This document shows positions 8,390-16,632 of a stretch of DNA of 64,000 nt, in pieces. Origin of the DNA: Comamonas_C sp026954015. Its GTDB lineage: Bacteria; Pseudomonadota; Gammaproteobacteria; Burkholderiales; Burkholderiaceae_C. Both the position numbers and the translations under genes were made by a program. The notes beneath the pieces were generated by a model. That model had not been told where the DNA came from and made no database searches. It saw nothing but the letters and a program-made list of their open reading frames with translations. The stretch's first letter is position 1, and each line of letters begins with the position of its first letter. Location: assembly GCA_035063785.1 (NCBI GenBank), contig JAPSFS010000005.1, forward strand, positions 158,069 through 222,068. The letters run 5' to 3'.

Positions 8390-9375
8390 CAACCCAATAG
8401 CTGCGCCAGCGTGAGCAGCGCCAGCAACAGCAGCCATACCACCACCGAACGCCAGACCAGGCCCACCACGCTGCGCAAGTGCGCCACCCGCGGCTCCTGG
8501 CCGGGGGTGCTGCCGCTGTCGTCCAGCACACCGCCGGCCTCGAAGGCCGCCTGCGCCCCACCGCGAACCTGGCTGCGCAGCGCCACGCCCCCCAGGCGCA
8601 CGCCGATCGCCCCCGCCGTCGCGGCAAGCACCACGCCGTCGTTGTCCGCGGGAAAGCGCTGCGCGTGATAACGCCAGCCCTCGATCGCGTCCTCGAAACT
8701 GCCCACCATCGCAAAGCTCAAGGCCGTCAGGCGCGCGGGCAGCCAGTCCGTCACCGTCCACGCCCGCGCGGCGGCCGCCACGAGTGCGTCGCTCGGCGGG
8801 TGCTCGGGCACCGCCGCGTTGGCGCCCCAATGCCGCGAGGCGAACTCCGCCATGCGGTAGAACACCGCGCCGCTCGGCCCCAGCCCCAGCGCCGCAAAAC
8901 CGGCGAACCACGCGAGCACCCCGAACACATGGCGGTGCGCCGCGATCGCCGAATACTCGATCACGTGGCGCACGATCTCGCTGCGCGGCAGTTCGTCCGC
9001 CTCCACCTGTTTCCAATGCGCCAGGCGTTCGCGCGCAAGCGCCACGTTGTCGTCCTCCAGCGCATCGCGGATCGCGGTGAAATGGTGGCTGAACTGACGA
9101 AAGCCCAGCGTGACGTAGAGCACCGCGACGTTCCACACCAGCGCCAGCGGCCACCCCACAAAGTATCGCAGCGCCCAATACACCGCCAGCACCACGAGCG
9201 GCGGCACACACACCGCCAGCGTCCAGGTGACCCAGCCGTGCACGCTACCGCCCGCATCGAAATTGCGCCGTGCCGAAAACGCCCAGGCGCGCAGCCCCTC
9301 ATGGATCGGGTTGCTGCGCGCGAGCGGACGCGCCTGCTCGATCAGCAGCGCGAGCACGATGGCGAAAAAGCTCAT
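8389..9375 (-). CDS. CobD/CbiB (AmpE-like) family membrane protein
   Basis: 328 residues with several membrane helices and the N-terminal pattern FFAIVLALLIEQARPL seen in CobD/CbiB and AmpE relatives. CobD/CbiB makes adenosylcobinamide phosphate, but no other cobalamin gene is nearby, so a role in B12 synthesis is not supported by context. The ATG at 9375 (MSFFAIV) is chosen over the in-frame ATG at 9384. Confidence 0.75.
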   Translation of the reverse strand: MSFFAIVLALLIEQARPLARSNPIHEGLRAWAFSARRNFDAGGSVHGWVTWTLAVCVPPLVVLAVYWALRYFVGWPLALVWNVAVLYVTLGFRQFSHHFTAIRDALEDDNVALARERLAHWKQVEADELPRSEIVRHVIEYSAIAAHRHVFGVLAWFAGFAALGLGPSGAVFYRMAEFASRHWGANAAVPEHPPSDALVAAAARAWTVTDWLPARLTALSFAMVGSFEDAIEGWRYHAQRFPADNDGVVLAATAGAIGVRLGGVALRSQVRGGAQAAFEAGGVLDDSGSTPGQEPRVAHLRSVVGLVWRSVVVWLLLLALLTLAQLLG

Positions 9376-9417
9376 GCCGCGCATGATAGCTGGCGCATCC
9401 GCGGGTCGGCGCGCGGT

Positions 9418-10125
9418 TCAGGCGCTCATGAAGCGGTAGAAATTGCGCAGCATGCCCGCGGTCGCGCCCCAGATGAAACGGGTCGTGGCGCCGTCCTGCC
9501 AGGGCATCGCATACCACTCGCGCCGCTGGCCTTGCCATTCGAACGCCTGGCGGCGGTGGTGCGCGGGATCGAGCAGAAACTGCAGCGGCACCTCGAAGAT
9601 GTCGGCCACTTCGGCGGGATTGGCGTGCAGGGGCCCGCCAGGCTCCACCAGCGCGACCACCGGCGTGACGATGAAGGACGAACCGGTGACGTACACCGGC
9701 AAATCACCCAACACCTCGACGCGCGCCCGATCCAGGCCCACTTCCTCGTGGGCCTCGCGCAGCGCGGTGGCGGTGGCATCGGCATCGCCCGGGTCGCTGC
9801 GCCCACCGGGAAACGCCACCTGTCCCGAATGCGTGGAAAGCTGGCGGGTGCGTTCGGTGAGCAGCACCGTGGGCTGCTCGCGCAGCACGATGGGCACCAG
9901 CACGGCCGCGCGCGCGGGCGCGCGGTCGAGAAACTTCGGTTCACGCTGGATCTCGGGCACCCACGCGGGCGGCGCGGAAAAGCGCCGACGCAGCGCGTCC
10001 GCGGTCTGCGCCGAAGCGGCGACGGGCGGCAGCGTCTCCTGTGGACCGATGAACGGCAGCATGCGCGGATCGAACCGCGGCAGGGTAAAGGGGGCTGAAG
10101 CTTGGGCCACAGGACGCTCGGGCAA
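9418..10125 (-). CDS. CoA pyrophosphatase, Nudix family (NudL-like)
   Basis: Up to 235 residues with a full Nudix box, GGRSDPGDADATATALREAH followed by EEVGL, preceded by LSTHSGQVAFPGG, which is typical of the NudL branch that splits CoA to phosphopantetheine and 3',5'-ADP. The start is unclear: TTG at 10125 and GTG at 10110 keep the conserved FDPR region, while ATG at 10062 would cut it. The upstream start overlaps the hairpin terminator of rplS, so this gene either has a weak local promoter or depends on read-through. Confidence 0.87.
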   Translation of the reverse strand: MPERPVAQASAPFTLPRFDPRMLPFIGPQETLPPVAASAQTADALRRRFSAPPAWVPEIQREPKFLDRAPARAAVLVPIVLREQPTVLLTERTRQLSTHSGQVAFPGGRSDPGDADATATALREAHEEVGLDRARVEVLGDLPVYVTGSSFIVTPVVALVEPGGPLHANPAEVADIFEVPLQFLLDPAHHRRQAFEWQGQRREWYAMPWQDGATTRFIWGATAGMLRNFYRFMSA

Positions 10126-10161
10126 AGAAAAACCGCTACGAGCCTGCGCACTGTAGCGGTT
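10123..10161 (-). terminator. Rho-independent terminator after rplS
   Basis: On the minus strand AACCGCTAC and GTAGCGGTT form a perfect 9-bp stem (10153-10161 with 10131-10139), followed by TTTCTTTG. It ends the ribosomal operon and touches the presumed start of the Nudix gene. Confidence 0.85.
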
Positions 10162-10198
10162 GCGATGGCGCCGCCTGCGCGGTGCCGGGGCGTGGCGA

Positions 10199-10585
10199 TC
10201 AGGCCTGCGCGCCGTCGTTTACCTTCACGCGCGAAGGCAGCTTTTCCTTGATGCGCGCCGACTTGCCGCTGCGGCTGCGCAGATAGTAGAGCTTGGCGCG
10301 ACGCACGTCGCCGCGACGCATGACCTCGATCTTGGCGATCAAGGGGCTGTAGGTCTGGAAGGTGCGCTCCACGCCCTCGCCGTTGGAGATCTTGCGCACC
10401 GTGAACGCGCTATTCAGGCCGCGATTGCGCTTGGCGATCACCACGCCTTCGTAGGCCTGCAGCCGCTTGCGCGTGCCTTCGACCACGTTGACGCTCACGA
10501 TGAGCGTGTCACCCGGCGCGAAGTCGGGAATCGTGCGGTTCAGGCGGGCAATTTCTTCTTGCTCGAGAGTCTGGATCAGGTTCAT
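10199..10585 (-). CDS. rplS: 50S ribosomal protein L19
   Basis: 128 residues from the ATG at 10585 (MNLIQTLEQEE), the usual L19 start and near the normal length. The motifs GDTLIVSVNVVEGTRKRLQA and RRGDVRRAKLYYLR are diagnostic. L19 sits at the 30S-50S interface. It is last in rpsP-rimM-trmD-rplS but is separated from trmD by 282 bases containing its own promoter. Confidence 0.98.
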   Translation of the reverse strand: MNLIQTLEQEEIARLNRTIPDFAPGDTLIVSVNVVEGTRKRLQAYEGVVIAKRNRGLNSAFTVRKISNGEGVERTFQTYSPLIAKIEVMRRGDVRRAKLYYLRSRSGKSARIKEKLPSRVKVNDGAQA

Positions 10586-10684
10586 GGCGTCATCCACCGA
10601 TCATGTCCGCGCCGTGATGGAATGTTGCGCCCCGGTGGAGCGCTGGTGCCATGGCAGGGCCATGGTGGCCGGGCAGAGGATCGA

Positions 10685-10703
10685 AAAGCCGCGCATTATA
10701 GCG
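10685..10703 (-). promoter_or_regulatory. Promoter of rplS inside the trmD operon
   Basis: CGCTATAATGCGCGGCTTT on the minus strand contains a perfect -10 TATAAT (10695-10700), about 100 bases before the L19 start. The identical 19 bases occur upstream of rpsP (12589-12607). No strong -35 is visible. The identity suggests shared control of the two ribosomal proteins. Confidence 0.65.
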
Positions 10704-10867
10704 TGCGCGGCGGCGTTTATGGCAGCGCTGGATACGTACAGCCGATGCAGCGCGCCGTGGTTTGCGATGCGATGCACGGGTAAACCGCAGCCATGGCGAG
10801 GATTTGCAACGCAGCAGCGCGCGCAAACCCAGGAGGCGCTGCCCGGCAGGAACCGTTCAGCGTTGCC

Positions 10868-11602
10868 TTAGTCCGCCGGTGGCAGGTGGCCCGCGGCGCG
10901 CGCCGCTTCCAGCACGTCGGGACGTGCGTGCGCGGTAAGCAGCAGCCGCTGCTCGCGGCGCCAGCGCTCGATGAGCGCATGGTTGCCCGAGAGCAGCACC
11001 GGCGGCACGTCCCGCCCCTGCCAGTGCTCGGGGCGCGTGTAGTGCGGGCAATCCAGCAGGCCGTCGAGCCCGGGGCTGAAACTGTCGAACCGGGCGCTGT
11101 CTTCGTCGTGCAGCACGCCCTTCTGCAGGCGCGCCACCGCGTCGAGCAGCGCCATCGCCACCACCTCGCCGCCCGACAGCACGAAGTCGCCCAGACTGAG
11201 CTGCACCTGCACCTGCGCGTCGATGAAGCGTTGGTCGATGCCCTCGTAGCGCCCGCACAGCAGGATCGCCCCGTCGCTTGCGGCCCAGGCCCGCGCGCCC
11301 GCCTGGTCGAACCTGCGTCCCACGGGGGTGAACAGCACCAGCGGCGCGCGCGCGCCGTCGGCTTCGCCGCGGTCGTCACGGATCGCGGCGACGCAGCACG
11401 CGAGCGGCTCGGCCATCATCACCATGCCGGGGCCGCCGCCAAAGGGCCGGTCATCGACCCGCCGGTACGCGCCTTCGGCGTAATCGCGCGGGTTCCACAG
11501 GCGCACGTCCACCTGGCGCGAGGCGTAGGCGCGCCGCGTCACGCCGCTCACGAGGAACGGCGCGAACAGCTCGGGAAACAGCGTGATGACGTCAAAGCGC
11601 AT
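10868..11602 (-). CDS. trmD: tRNA (guanine-37-N1)-methyltransferase
   Basis: 244 residues, SPOUT-fold enzyme that methylates G37 of tRNAs with G36 to prevent frameshifting. Visible motifs are the start MRFDVITLFPELF, RPFGGGPGMVM (about 52-62), LLCGRYEGIDQRF and LSLGDFVLSGGE of the trefoil knot. The start codon shares its A with the rimM stop (TGATG at 11600-11604), indicating coupled translation. The end lies before a 282-base gap to rplS. Confidence 0.98.
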   Translation of the reverse strand: MRFDVITLFPELFAPFLVSGVTRRAYASRQVDVRLWNPRDYAEGAYRRVDDRPFGGGPGMVMMAEPLACCVAAIRDDRGEADGARAPLVLFTPVGRRFDQAGARAWAASDGAILLCGRYEGIDQRFIDAQVQVQLSLGDFVLSGGEVVAMALLDAVARLQKGVLHDEDSARFDSFSPGLDGLLDCPHYTRPEHWQGRDVPPVLLSGNHALIERWRREQRLLLTAHARPDVLEAARAAGHLPPAD

Positions 11603-12174
11603 CAGAAATCGGGCTGCCAGTCGACGGTAATGCGCCGCCCCGGCAGATCCACCTCGTCGACGAAGGTCGAGACGAACGGGATCAGGCGCTCGCACGGCTT
11701 GCCGGCGGATACGCCGGCCAGCACCAGCGTGGTCTGCGGGCCCGACGGCAGCAGCTCCCTGACCGTGCCCAGCGCGACGCCCTCGCGGTTGACGACCGGC
11801 AGTCCGATCAAATCCACCCAGTAGTACTCGTCTGCGCCGGGCGCGGGGAATGCGGCACGCGCCACGAAGACGCGCGCGCCGCGCAATTGCTCGGCGTGCG
11901 CCCGCTCCTGCACGCCTTCGGCACGCGCGACGAGCGCGTCGCCGTGCACGCGCGCTTCAAGCACCGCAAGCTCGACGGCACCCTCGAACGGACTTTTTGC
12001 ACCGCGCTGCGCGGGCAGCAGCAGCCAGTGCGGTGCAGCAAGCAGCGTATCGGGCTGGCTGCTGTACGGCACGACCTTGAACCACCCCTTGACGCCCCAG
12101 GCGTCGCCGATGCGGCCCACCTCGACCGCATCGTCCGGCAGCTGGCAGGCGGGCAGTGGCGGAAAGTCGTTCAT
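11602..12174 (-). CDS. rimM: 16S rRNA processing protein RimM
   Basis: 190 residues. VEVGRIGDAWGVKGWFKV at the N-terminus and EYYWVDLIGLPVVN in the PRC-barrel part are typical of RimM, which binds S19 and assists 30S head maturation. The ATG at 12174 follows a strong hairpin terminator (12183-12223), so its expression should be a fraction of that of rpsP. Confidence 0.96.
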   Translation of the reverse strand: MNDFPPLPACQLPDDAVEVGRIGDAWGVKGWFKVVPYSSQPDTLLAAPHWLLLPAQRGAKSPFEGAVELAVLEARVHGDALVARAEGVQERAHAEQLRGARVFVARAAFPAPGADEYYWVDLIGLPVVNREGVALGTVRELLPSGPQTTLVLAGVSAGKPCERLIPFVSTFVDEVDLPGRRITVDWQPDF

Positions 12175-12182
12175 GTGTGGCA

Positions 12183-12223
12183 CAAAACAAAAACGGGCCC
12201 GTCAGTCCAACCGACGGAGCCCG
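12183..12223 (-). terminator. Terminator/attenuator between rpsP and rimM
   Basis: On the minus strand CGGGC-T-CCGTC pairs with GACGG-GCCCG (10 bp, one bulged base) around a 9-base loop, and is followed by TTTTTGTTTTG. It lies directly before the rimM start, so most rpsP transcripts should end here. Confidence 0.85.
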
Positions 12224-12244
12224 CGGCAGTCAACGCCAGAGTGG

Positions 12245-12496
12245 TCAGGCAGCCTGCTGGACCGACTGCTTGATGAGGCGCTCGACGGTGGGCGACGCCT
12301 GCGCGCCCACGCTCTTCCAGTAGGTGATGCGGTCCTGCACCAGGCGCAGGGTTTCCTCGCCGCCCGTGGCGGAAGGGTTGTAGAAGCCCACACGCTCGAT
12401 GAAGCTGCCATCGCGACGCGCGCGCTTGTCGGCGACGACGACGTTGAAGAACGGACGGCCCTTGGCGCCGCCGCGGGAGAGTCGAATCACGACCAT
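12245..12496 (-). CDS. rpsP: 30S ribosomal protein S16
   Basis: 83 residues beginning MVVIRLSRGGAKGRPFFNVV, with RRDGSFIERVGFYNP, both standard for S16. Length fits the family. It heads the rpsP-rimM-trmD-rplS operon; a TATAAT promoter lies about 100 bases upstream and a terminator follows its stop within about 20 bases. Confidence 0.98.
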   Translation of the reverse strand: MVVIRLSRGGAKGRPFFNVVVADKRARRDGSFIERVGFYNPSATGGEETLRLVQDRITYWKSVGAQASPTVERLIKQSVQQAA

Positions 12497-12588
12497 GGTT
12501 GTATCCTTCGGGTGGTAGCCGCAACCGCTGCGGCCGTTCTTGCTGCGTTTGAGACACGCGACTGGCCACCCGGCCAGCGACACGCTGC

Positions 12589-12607
12589 AAAGCCGCGCAT
12601 TATAGCG
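12589..12607 (-). promoter_or_regulatory. Promoter of rpsP
   Basis: CGCTATAATGCGCGGCTTT on the minus strand with a perfect TATAAT -10 (12599-12604), identical over 19 bases to the rplS promoter. A TTATTC at 12623-12628 may serve as a -35 at 18 bases. Confidence 0.65.
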
Positions 12608-12637
12608 GTGCCCCGATCCGGGGAATAATCGCATCCC

Positions 12638-13084
12638 ATGAAAAACAAGACCCTCGCCTCCTGGCTGGCCTTCATCGGCGGGCCGCTGGGACTGCACCGC
12701 TTCTACCTGCACGGCGTGGGCGACTGGCTGGGCTGGCTGCTGCCCATCCCGACGGCGCTCGGCCTGTTCGGTGTCGAGCGCATCCAGCAGCTGGGCGTGG
12801 ACGACCAGATCAGCTGGCTGCTCGTGCCGCTGCTGGGCCTCGTCATTTCCGCCTGCGCGCTCACCGCGATCGTCTACGGGCTCATGCCCGCCGAAAAGTG
12901 GAATGCGCGCTTCAATCCGGGCGCGGCGCCCGACGATCCGGCGGGGCGCACCTACTGGCTCACCGTGTTCGCGGTCGCGGGGTCGCTGCTCATCGGCGCG
13001 GGCGTGCTGATGGCCACCATCGCCTTCGGCTTCGAGCACTTCTGGCAGTACCAGCTCGAGGAAGCGCGCAAGATCTCTCAGTGA
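12638..13084 (+). CDS. TM2-domain membrane protein
   Basis: 148 residues. The N-terminus has the TM2 signature, LASWLAFIGGPLGLHRFYL then GDWLGWLL, two helices around a short turn. Two to three further hydrophobic segments follow (about 65-85 and 105-130). Function of TM2 proteins in bacteria is unknown. It is divergent from the rpsP operon and ends at a palindromic repeat. Confidence 0.82.
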   Translation: MKNKTLASWLAFIGGPLGLHRFYLHGVGDWLGWLLPIPTALGLFGVERIQQLGVDDQISWLLVPLLGLVISACALTAIVYGLMPAEKWNARFNPGAAPDDPAGRTYWLTVFAVAGSLLIGAGVLMATIAFGFEHFWQYQLEEARKISQ

Positions 13085-13137
13085 AATACGGCTCCAGCGC
13101 CTGCTGCAACTGCGCAAGGCGCTATATGCGAGATAGC
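13084..13137 (+). repeat. Comamonadaceae-type palindromic repeat
   Basis: AAATACGGCTCCAGCGCCTG, then TGCGCAAGGCGCTATA: a somewhat diverged family copy between the convergent TM2 and pit genes. Its hairpin potential could help end both transcripts. Confidence 0.7.
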
Positions 13138-13139
13138 GC

Positions 13140-14150
13140 TCAGTAGAGCTGCAGGCTCACCCAGTAGGCGATGCCCGCGACGAACGCGCTCGCCGGGATC
13201 GTGAGTATCCAGGCCCAGACGATGTTGCCCGCCACACCCCAGCGCACCGCGCTGGCGCGCTGCGTGGAGCCCACGCCGACGATGGCGCCCGTGATCGTGT
13301 GCGTGGTCGAGACCGGGATGCCCAGCCAGGTGGCGAGAAACAGCGACAGCGCCCCGCCCGTCTCCGCGCAGAAACCGCCCACGGGCTTGAGCTTGGTGAT
13401 CTTCTGGCCCATGGTCTTGACGATGCGCCAGCCGCCGAACATGGTGCCCAGGCCCATGGCCGTGTAGCAGGCCAAGATCACCCAGATGGGCGGCTCGACG
13501 TCCGAGGCGGATGCGTAACCCGTGGCAATGAGCAGCAGCCAGACGATGCCTATGGTTTTCTGTGCGTCGTTGCCGCCGTGGCCGAGGCTGTACGCGCCCG
13601 CGGACACCAGCTGCAATCGCCGGAACCACCGGTCGATGCGCTGCGGGCGCACGCGCCTGAGCAGCCACGCCATCAGCACCATCATCATCGAACCGAGCAC
13701 GAAACCCAGCAGCGGCGATATGAAGATGAAGGCGACGATCTTGAAAATGCCGCTCGCCACCAGCGCGCCCGCGCCCACCTTGGCGATCACCGCGCCGACG
13801 ATGCCACCGATCAGCGCGTGCGAGGAGCTGCTCGGGATGCCGTAGTACCACGTGATGACGTTCCAGGTGATGGCGCCGATCAGCGCGCCGAACACGACGT
13901 GCGTGTCCACCACGTGGATGTCGACGATGCCCTTGCCTATGGTCGCCGCCACGCTCAGGTGAAAGACGAAGATCGCGACCACGTTGAAGAACGCGGCGAA
14001 CACCACGGCCTGCGTGGGCTTGAGCACCCCCGTCGAGACCACGGTGGCGATCGAGTTGGCGGCATCGTGAAAGCCGTTCATGAAGTCGAACGCGATGGCC
14101 AGCGCCACCAGCAGCACCACGACCCAGAGGGCGGTCTGTACGGTTTCCAT
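13140..14150 (-). CDS. Low-affinity inorganic phosphate transporter, Pit family
   Basis: 336 residues with about ten membrane segments. Both Pit/PHO4 repeats are visible: GFHDAANSIATVVSTGVL near residue 26, and LSLFLATWLGIPVSTTHTITGAIVGVG in the second half. It also carries the AQKTIGIVWLL segment. It should carry metal-phosphate with H+ at the inner membrane. It follows the DUF47 gene by 40 bases, the usual pairing for these transporters. Confidence 0.94.
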   Translation of the reverse strand: METVQTALWVVVLLVALAIAFDFMNGFHDAANSIATVVSTGVLKPTQAVVFAAFFNVVAIFVFHLSVAATIGKGIVDIHVVDTHVVFGALIGAITWNVITWYYGIPSSSSHALIGGIVGAVIAKVGAGALVASGIFKIVAFIFISPLLGFVLGSMMMVLMAWLLRRVRPQRIDRWFRRLQLVSAGAYSLGHGGNDAQKTIGIVWLLLIATGYASASDVEPPIWVILACYTAMGLGTMFGGWRIVKTMGQKITKLKPVGGFCAETGGALSLFLATWLGIPVSTTHTITGAIVGVGSTQRASAVRWGVAGNIVWAWILTIPASAFVAGIAYWVSLQLY

Positions 14151-14190
14151 GTACGCAGGAAGGCAGGTTGTGGTGGTGCGGGGGGATGGG

Positions 14191-14838
14191 TCAGGAATTT
14201 TCGAGGATCACGCCCTCGATGTGGTTGGCCACATCCTCGCACTTGTCGGTCACGGTTTCGAGCAGCTCGTAGATTTCCTTGAGCTTGATGAGCTCGCGCA
14301 CGTCCACGTCCTCGCGGAACAGCTTGCTCATGGCGCTGCGCAGCACGCGGTCGGCCTCGCCCTCGATGCGGTCGATTTCCTCGCAGACCTTGAGCGCGCG
14401 CTCGGTCACCGCCGGCTCCGCGATGCGCCCGAGCGTGGCCACCGCATCGTGCACCAGCACGCAGCACTTCATGCACAGCTCGGTGAGCCGCACGATCTCC
14501 TCGGTCACGTGCTGCAGGTCGTAGAGCGCCATGGCCTCGGCCGTGTCCTGCAGCAGGTCGGCCACGTCGTCCATGGTGTTGATGAGCAGATGGATCTGCT
14601 CGCGATCGATCGGCGTGATGAAGGTCTTGTGCAGCGCTCGGTTCACCTCGTGCGTCACGCGGTCGGCGGCGCGCTCGGCATCGTCCACCGCCTGCTGGTG
14701 CTGTTCGCGCTGGTGGTGGTCGGCATAGTTGGCCACCAGCGCGGAAAATGCCTCGGCAGCCTGGACGATGCAATGGGCATGCTGGTTGAACATTTCGAAA
14801 AAATTGCCCTCTCGGGGCAATAATTTGCCGAACAGCAT
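14191..14838 (-). CDS. DUF47 (PhoU-like) accessory protein of the Pit transporter
   Basis: 215 residues, all helical, with the DUF47 pattern FFEMFNQHAHCIVQAAEAF at the start, INTMDDVADLLQDTAEAM in the middle and LLETVTDKCEDVANHIEGVI at the end. Family members resemble PhoU and are encoded next to Pit transporters, whose activity they are thought to modulate. The start at 14838 (MLFGKLLPREGNFF) is the family start; the longer ORF is unlikely. Confidence 0.92.
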   Translation of the reverse strand: MLFGKLLPREGNFFEMFNQHAHCIVQAAEAFSALVANYADHHQREQHQQAVDDAERAADRVTHEVNRALHKTFITPIDREQIHLLINTMDDVADLLQDTAEAMALYDLQHVTEEIVRLTELCMKCCVLVHDAVATLGRIAEPAVTERALKVCEEIDRIEGEADRVLRSAMSKLFREDVDVRELIKLKEIYELLETVTDKCEDVANHIEGVILENS

Positions 14839-15005
14839 GCAGGCTCCTGACGGGATGGGATCGAACTGACCGTGCGCGTCGCGGCATGGCGCGACGCAGC
14901 AAATTTTACCCGGCCATGCACGCGCGCCGGGTTTGGACAACAGGCGGTAAATTCGCCGGCAACAGGCACCACCCCGACAACAGCACGGCGCAGCCCCCAG
15001 GTTCC

Positions 15006-16232
15006 ATGCACGAACAGCCCTCCTTCGGCACCCGCGCGAGCGCCACGCCCCTCACGGGCCTCGTGCTCACCGGCGGCGGCGCGCGCGCCGCCTACCAGGT
15101 CGGCGTGCTGCAGGCCATCTCCGATCTGCGGCGCGCCTGCCAGCCGGGAGTGCAGGGCAACCCCTTTCCCATCATGGCCGGCACCTCGGCGGGCGCGATC
15201 AACGCCGCCGCGCTCGCCTGCGGCGCCGACCAGTTCGACCGCGCCGTGCGGCGCATTGCCCGCGTGTGGGGGCACTTTCATCCGCAGCACGTCTACCGCG
15301 CCGACTCGATCAGCATGCTGCGCAGCGGTGCGCGCTGGCTCACGCTGCTCTCGCTCGGCTGGGCGGTCGCGCGCTGGCACCACCTGCGCCCGCGTTCGCT
15401 GCTGGACAACACGCCGCTGAACCAGCTGCTGAACCAGCTCGTGCCGCTGGTGCGCCTGCCCATGCTGATGCGCCAAGGGCATCTGCACGCACTGGCCGTC
15501 ACGGCGTCGAGCTACAGCTCGGGCGAACACGTCACGTTCTTCGAAGCCTGTGACCAGCTCGTGCCCTGGGTGCGCTCGCAGCGGCGCGCGATCCGCGGGG
15601 AAATCTGCCCCGAGCACCTGCTCGCCTCGTCGGCCATTCCGTTCATTTTCCCGGCGCAGGCGCTGGACATCGACGGCCACGTCGAGTACTTCGGCGACGG
15701 CTCGATGCGCCAGTCGGCGCCCATCGCGCCCGCGATCCATCTGGGCGCCGAACGCATCCTCGTGATCGGCGCGGGGCGCATGCGCGAGTCGGGCCACGAC
15801 CCCGGCACGGCACCGTCCACCGGCTACCCATCGCTTGCGCAGATCGCGGGGCACGCGCTCTCCAACATCTTCCTGGACGCACTCTGGGTGGACGTGGAGC
15901 GCATGCAGCGCATCAACAGGACGCTGGCGCTGATCCCCCCGGAGCAGCGCACCGGCAGCAGCCTCAGGCCCCTGCGGTTGCTGGTGATCTCGCCCTCGCA
16001 GCGCCTGGACGCGATCGCGGCGCGCCATGTGGACAGCCTTCCGGTCGCGCTACGCACGCTGCTGGGCACGCTCGGGGTCTCTTCCGGAGGGAACGACGTC
16101 CGCAGCGCAGCGCTCGCCAGCTATCTGCTGTTCGAGGAAAAATACACTCGGGAACTCATGGCGCTTGGCCGCGCGGACGTGGCCGCGCGTCGCGACGAAG
16201 TGCTGGCTTTTTTCGACTGGAACGCGCCATAG
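15006..16232 (+). CDS. Patatin-like phospholipase
   Basis: 408 residues. The glycine-rich oxyanion loop is GLVLTGGGARAAYQVGVLQ (about 18-36), the nucleophile elbow is GTSAG, and the catalytic dyad Asp is in FGDGSMRQSAP. It should be a serine lipid acyl hydrolase of the RssA/YlbK type. No secretion signal is evident. The ATG at 15006 has AGG upstream, and longer in-frame starts back to 14886 look spurious. It diverges from the DUF47/pit pair and is followed by a decayed GGDEF fragment. Confidence 0.88.
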   Translation: MHEQPSFGTRASATPLTGLVLTGGGARAAYQVGVLQAISDLRRACQPGVQGNPFPIMAGTSAGAINAAALACGADQFDRAVRRIARVWGHFHPQHVYRADSISMLRSGARWLTLLSLGWAVARWHHLRPRSLLDNTPLNQLLNQLVPLVRLPMLMRQGHLHALAVTASSYSSGEHVTFFEACDQLVPWVRSQRRAIRGEICPEHLLASSAIPFIFPAQALDIDGHVEYFGDGSMRQSAPIAPAIHLGAERILVIGAGRMRESGHDPGTAPSTGYPSLAQIAGHALSNIFLDALWVDVERMQRINRTLALIPPEQRTGSSLRPLRLLVISPSQRLDAIAARHVDSLPVALRTLLGTLGVSSGGNDVRSAALASYLLFEEKYTRELMALGRADVAARRDEVLAFFDWNAP

Positions 16233-16237
16233 GCCCG

Positions 16238-16563
16238 AACGCGCGCGTCGCTGCCGGCCCGCTGACCGGCGTGAACAACTGCAACGCGCCCGATCACACA
16301 CTGGTCACGCTGGCCCGCGAGAGCGCCGCGGGCCAGCCGCAGCCACCCTTCGCGGTGCTTCTCATCGACCTCAACGACTTCAAACCGCGCAGCGACCGCG
16401 CGCTCATCGAGGTGGCGCGGCGCCTGTGCACCGGCAACGTCGCGGCGCGCTTCCAGGGACGATGCCTACGTCACCCTGACATGCGGCGTCAGCAGTGACG
16501 CACAGGCGCAAGCTGCCGCGCCACGCCGGCGTAACCATGTACCGGCACAAGACGGGGCGCTGA
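16238..16563 (+). pseudogene. Decayed GGDEF (diguanylate cyclase) domain fragment
   Basis: This stretch before metG still shows pieces of a GGDEF domain in order but in different frames. LTGVNN at 16262 matches the LTGLPNR start and FAVLLIDLNDFKP the first strand-loop. About ten residues (the NDxxGHxxGD region) are missing before LIEVARRL. DVAARF-like VAARFQG stands where GGDEF is expected, then the frame shifts to AYVTLTCGVSS (16464 on), and again to VTMYRHKTGR before TGA at 16561. Deletion and at least two frameshifts mean it cannot make an active enzyme. Confidence 0.75.
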
Positions 16564-16632
16564 ACCCGCGCGCACCCACAGCGGCGCAGCGTTTCCTACA
16601 ATGGCCGGTTTCGCCTTCGCTGCCCGAAAGCC

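Noticed and set aside
8013..8714. Minus-strand frame across the rsgA / CobD-like gap
   Set aside because: Overlaps two well-supported genes and shows no family resemblance in the unique part.
12621..12628. AATAAT before the TM2 gene as a strong plus-strand promoter
   Set aside because: It is only about 10 bases from the TM2 start codon, too close for a -10 box unless the mRNA is nearly leaderless, and no -35 is apparent.
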